Assembly: GCA_964628235.1 (NCBI GenBank)
Contig: CAZVLU010000014.1
Coordinates: 1-64,000 of the forward strand
Length of the DNA: 64,000 bases
Direction of reading: 5' to 3'
Source of the DNA: CAMAVH01 sp964628235
GTDB taxonomy: Bacteria > Pseudomonadota > Alphaproteobacteria > SMXQ01
Within the stretch, counting starts at the first letter, position 1, and each line of letters starts with the position of its first letter. The notes below the pieces were generated by a model. That model was not told where the DNA came from, searched no databases, and saw nothing but the letters and a program-made list of their open reading frames with translations. This document shows, piece after piece, positions 63,686 to 64,000 of this stretch. Both the position numbers and the translations under genes were made by a program.

Positions 63686-63878
63686 TTTCAATTAACTATA
63701 GATTCCTCTAGCCCCGCTTTCAGAGCTAGGCATTATACCTATCCATCTGAAGTATGAATCGCTTGATAAGTATATAAAGATTTGCTTATATATGCATGTA
63801 GCCTGACTCAGAGTCGGGCGTACAGGCATATCGCTGGCCTCTGAACAAGCGCGACAGAGGCCCTCTGGGGGACGACAC
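63686..63878 (+). promoter_or_regulatory. AT-rich leader of the RTX gene
   Basis: The 193-base gap between the glycosyltransferase and RTX genes is AT-rich in its first half. It contains the palindromic element at 63762-63792, a CCTGACT/AGTCGGG hairpin at about 63802-63818 and a CAGAG/CTCTG hairpin near 63854-63866, so the leader RNA could be structured. GGGGG sits 9-12 bases before the start codon as a plausible ribosome-binding site. Confidence 0.5.
63762..63792 (+). promoter_or_regulatory. Shared AT-rich palindromic element, copy 2
   Basis: CTTGATAAG is followed by TATATAA-N8-TTATATA, a perfect 7-base inverted repeat, 87 bases before the RTX start codon. It matches copy 1 (39296-39326) at 28 of 31 positions. 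In the copy at 39.3 kb the element sits about 73 bases before the start codon, so position relative to the gene is similar. Confidence 0.7.
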
Positions 63879-64000
63879 ATGGCGACCTACAACGGTACCA
63901 ACGGCAACAACACCATCACGGGCTCGTCGAGCGGCGACACGATGAATGGTCTTGATGGCAACGATGTCCTCAACGGGGGTGCCGGCAACGACACCATCGA
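63879..64000 (+). CDS. RTX calcium-binding protein, 5' end only (truncated by the window edge)
   Basis: The visible 40 residues begin MATYNGTNGNNTITGSSSG and run into GLDGNDVLNGGAGNDTI, tandem GGxGxDxxx nonapeptides that bind calcium in RTX proteins. Such repeats usually mark proteins exported by type I secretion through a C-terminal signal. Length and function beyond the repeats are not visible. No N-terminal signal peptide is present, which also fits type I export. The type I secretion ATPase and adaptor at 35.5-39.1 kb are natural candidates for its exporter. Confidence 0.85.
   Translation, partial: MATYNGTNGNNTITGSSSGDTMNGLDGNDVLNGGAGNDTI

Overview
The window is a 64 kb stretch of high-GC DNA with no tRNA or rRNA gene and no insertion sequence that I could see. 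The order rpsT, dnaA, dnaN, recF, gyrB, followed by a large cobalamin cluster with a CbiG-CobJ fusion and CobW/CobN/CobO, points to an alphaproteobacterium, most likely of the Rhodospirillales/Azospirillales type. The taxonomic call is inference from gene content and order, not from a search.

Region 1 (1-10.7 kb) is the chromosomal replication block: rpsT with a near-consensus promoter and its own terminator, a rhodanese gene placed directly before dnaA, then dnaN, recF, gyrB and a class A penicillin-binding protein, all on the + strand. Region 2 (10.7-33.8 kb) is a cobalamin district. A minus-strand run holds cobA, cobB, a YcgN-like gene, a DapA-family gene and a YgjP-like metallopeptidase gene. 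The tightly overlapping operon cbiX-cobH-cobL-cobI-cbiG/cobJ-cobM makes and contracts the corrin ring. The operon cobP-cobW-cobN-cobO-cobQ lies behind a B12 riboswitch. cobK, cbiB, cobS, a phosphatase and cobT complete lower-ligand and nucleotide-loop assembly. The set mixes early cobalt insertion (CbiX, CbiG) with late insertion (CobN). CobG, CbiD, CobF and the CobS/CobT chelatase partners are absent from the window. A short relic resembling the 3' end of cydB sits between cobA and cobB.

Region 3 (33.8-39.1 kb) holds an ABC-2 exporter pair and a type I secretion ATPase/HlyD adaptor pair. Region 4 (39.4-63.7 kb) is a Wzx/Wzy-type exopolysaccharide locus: an exported protein of unknown function, an outer-membrane beta-barrel, a short OPX lipoprotein, a tyrosine-kinase co-polymerase, an initiating sugar-phosphate transferase, a flippase, two polymerase/ligase-like membrane proteins, five glycosyltransferases, five methyltransferases, GalE and a PPP-type phosphatase.

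At the right edge an RTX calcium-binding protein begins and is cut off by the window end. Its leader carries an AT-rich palindromic element almost identical to one in the leader of the exported protein at 39.4 kb, next to the type I secretion operon. The most interesting reading is that a type I secretion system, its probable RTX substrate and an exopolysaccharide export line form one co-regulated cell-surface programme. That reading is inference; the shared element is seen directly.
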